DNA of 6,312 nucleotides from Alphaproteobacteria bacterium (lineage in GTDB: Bacteria; Pseudomonadota; Alphaproteobacteria; BOG-932; Roseiterribacteraceae), in contig CAJCJC010000048.1 of NCBI GenBank assembly GCA_903970575.1, forward strand, positions 1 to 6,312. Reading direction: 5' to 3'. Positions 4,613 through 6,312 of this stretch are shown piece by piece. How positions within the stretch are numbered: the first letter of the stretch is position 1; every line of letters begins with the position of its first letter. The translations under genes were made by a program, and so were the position numbers. Below the pieces are notes generated by a model. That model saw only the letters and a program-made list of their open reading frames with translations. It had not been told where the DNA came from and did no database searches.

Positions 4613-6312
4613 TTATTGCGTGCTCAAGCCCATGGTGCGCCCAGCAAATCCCCCGGCGTCGAAATAATGCACGTCGCCCACGGACTGTGTGTCGAGCCTG
4701 GTCGACAGTCCATTGGCGGCGGGGCTGGCCACGATAGTCGAACGCTTGACCGCCGGGTTCGCGCCGCCGGGCAGCGCCTCGGCCAGTACGCGCCCCGTCA
4801 GTTTGCCGTCGCCCGCCGGCTTCAGCTTCAGGATATGGGCGATCGTGACGGCGATATCGGCGTTGCTGCTGGGCGCGGCGTCGACAAATTTCGTCTTGAA
4901 ATCCGGGCCGATCGCCGCCTGGAAATTGAACGTGTCGCTGCGGCTCAGCGATCCATGATTGCCCTGGCCTTGGAGCAACGGCGTGTCGTCGATCTCCACC
5001 GTGCATTTCAGCGGAACGTCGCATCCGGTCGAGAACGATTTGAAATTGACTACGATCGCGGGTGCTGGCGTCCGCGCCGCGCCGACCAGCCCGATCGCCG
5101 ACATCGGCAACGCGCCGGCGACCTTGCCCAGATCGTCGCGGACGAAGACGCCGCTGACGTAATCCTCGGTCAGTAACGCCGCGACGACCTTGCCGGCCAA
5201 AGCCTGCGCGTCCCCTTGCGGCAGGTATATCAGGTCCGAGCCGCCGTTGGAGGCGACGACGATTTCGGGCCGCGCGGGGTCGCTTCCAAGCAACCCGTTT
5301 CCCCGCTTGGGATGCGCGGCGTCCGCCACGCGCCGGTTTCCGTCATCCGGGTCGAACAGCTTCATCGAGAGCGCCCGAGACAGGTCGATCGCGAGAAATC
5401 CGCTGGGCAGATTGCCGAGCGGCGTGTCCTCGAACATCATCTTCGCCGCGATGGATGTCCCGCTTTCCTTGTAAACCGTTGAAAACCCATGGTCGGCCGC
5501 GACCACGATATCGGTCGTGGCGTCCAACCCCAGCGTCTTCAACGTTTCACGGATTTGCGCCAGATCGTTATCCGCGTTGCCGATCGCCTCAAGCGAGGTC
5601 AGCCCGTCGATCCCCGGAACGAGCCTGCCCTTGCTGTCCATCTGGTTGTGCTGGCTTCCATCCGGATCGCGCGACCAGAACACCGCGTAGAACGGCTTGC
5701 CGCTGGCCTTAAGGAGCGGCAGCACGGCCTTGGTGAAGGCGGCGGTGAAGTAATCCTGCTGATCCCGGTTGGGCACGTCGGGCGGCGGCGCCGAAAGCGG
5801 CAGGCCCGCCGCATCCAGCGCCGCGCTCACCGCCGGGGAGAGCGGGATGCCCCGGCGCGGCCCATCCGAATCCGCGTTCCTGCCGGTTGCGTCATCGATG
5901 ATGATGGTCGACTGCCCATCGCGCGCCGTGTGATCCTGAATTAGGATCGGCCCCTGTTTTCCAATTGCCGCCGTGGCGTATCCGGCCTGGCGCGCCGCCG
6001 ACAGGATGGTTTGTTCGCCCAGATAATCGCCGCCGAAATGCGCGTCCAACTCCCCCAGTATGGCGTCGTTCTCAATGAAGGGCGTCACGCTATCCAGCGC
6101 CTTGCGCACGGGGAACCCGACATAGAGCGTATTCCCGAAATCCCCCGTGTCGCCCAGATAATGCCCGGTGGCGAAGGCGGAGGCGTTGGCGGTCGTCACC
6201 GTCGGGTACATCGAGTGGGAATTTTGAAAATTGACGCCGTCGTCGCGCAGCGCCGCCATCGTCGGCGCGGTGGTCTGGTCGACCATTACCGAGCGCAACC
6301 CATCGGCGATGA
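4613..6312 (-). CDS. Alkaline phosphatase superfamily phosphatase/phosphodiesterase (5' end off right edge)
   Basis: A metal-dependent hydrolase of the alkaline phosphatase / nucleotide pyrophosphatase fold. The reading frame is open to the window edge, and its first visible codons, IADG (6310-6299), carry the first metal-binding Asp, so the true start and any signal peptide lie outside; a TTG at 6298 should not be taken as the start. Counting from that TTG codon, 561 residues follow. The nucleophile is probably Thr35 in YPTVTTANAS. The other metal ligands are Asp213 and His217 in SRDPDGSQH, Asp269-His270 in VAADHGFS and His448 in GQGNHGSLSRSDT, so the two-metal set appears complete. Cys426 and Cys432 (TGCDVPLKCT) could form a disulfide, which would fit a periplasmic enzyme. 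A C-terminal tail (512-561, ending FDAGGFAGRTMGLSTQ) follows the catalytic fold. The substrate is unknown; phosphodiesters or nucleotides are the obvious candidates. A sulfatase is less likely because no CxPxR motif is present. Confidence 0.9.
   Translation of the reverse strand, partial: IADGLRSVMVDQTTAPTMAALRDDGVNFQNSHSMYPTVTTANASAFATGHYLGDTGDFGNTLYVGFPVRKALDSVTPFIENDAILGELDAHFGGDYLGEQTILSAARQAGYATAAIGKQGPILIQDHTARDGQSTIIIDDATGRNADSDGPRRGIPLSPAVSAALDAAGLPLSAPPPDVPNRDQQDYFTAAFTKAVLPLLKASGKPFYAVFWSRDPDGSQHNQMDSKGRLVPGIDGLTSLEAIGNADNDLAQIRETLKTLGLDATTDIVVAADHGFSTVYKESGTSIAAKMMFEDTPLGNLPSGFLAIDLSRALSMKLFDPDDGNRRVADAAHPKRGNGLLGSDPARPEIVVASNGGSDLIYLPQGDAQALAGKVVAALLTEDYVSGVFVRDDLGKVAGALPMSAIGLVGAARTPAPAIVVNFKSFSTGCDVPLKCTVEIDDTPLLQGQGNHGSLSRSDTFNFQAAIGPDFKTKFVDAAPSSNADIAVTIAHILKLKPAGDGKLTGRVLAEALPGGANPAVKRSTIVASPAANGLSTRLDTQSVGDVHYFDAGGFAGRTMGLSTQ

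Noticed and set aside
4616..5176. A 186-residue plus-strand open frame antisense to the phosphatase-like gene
   Set aside because: Its composition is Arg-rich and low in sense, as expected for a shadow frame in GC-rich DNA, and the opposite strand carries clear family motifs throughout.

Overview
This is about 6.3 kb of GC-rich chromosomal DNA that most likely comes from an alphaproteobacterium. The evidence is the codon use, the histidine kinase with the alphaproteobacterial-style HELRTPLNAVIGFSEII core followed by a YRDYAADIHEAGNHLL helix, and the character of the GltB and alkaline-phosphatase-superfamily proteins. The genus cannot be fixed from the sequence alone. No tRNA, rRNA, CRISPR array, insertion sequence or phage gene was seen.

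Layout. (1) Positions 991 to 1, minus strand: the first 330 codons of gltB, the large subunit of glutamate synthase, running off the left edge. (2) Positions 992-1330: a divergent intergenic region with a long imperfect hairpin close to gltB and a strong ribosome binding site before the next gene. (3) Positions 1331-3074, plus strand: three genes, namely an aldo/keto reductase, a small ribbon-helix-helix antitoxin-like protein with no toxin beside it, and a small three-helix DUF2834-like membrane protein. The 36 bp between the last two are bounded exactly by an 8-bp inverted repeat. (4) Positions 4486 to 3071, minus strand: a six-helix membrane histidine kinase with no response regulator next to it. 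Its stop codon overlaps the stop codon of the convergent DUF2834-like gene. (5) Positions 4487-4612: a 126-bp spacer with a palindrome, a short direct repeat and a GC hairpin. (6) Positions 6312 to 4613, minus strand: a phosphatase/phosphodiesterase of the alkaline phosphatase superfamily, lacking only its extreme N-terminus, which lies beyond the right edge.

How the genes fit together. GltB is core ammonia assimilation and appears unrelated to the rest. The aldo/keto reductase, antitoxin-like gene and DUF2834-like gene are co-directional and could be co-transcribed. The phosphatase-like gene and the kinase are also co-directional, but the 126-bp gap with its own candidate control signals makes separate control of the kinase plausible. 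No clearly new system is evident. The points most worth a second look are the toxin-less antitoxin coupled to a membrane-protein gene through an inverted repeat that loops out the ribosome binding site, and the structured leader of gltB.
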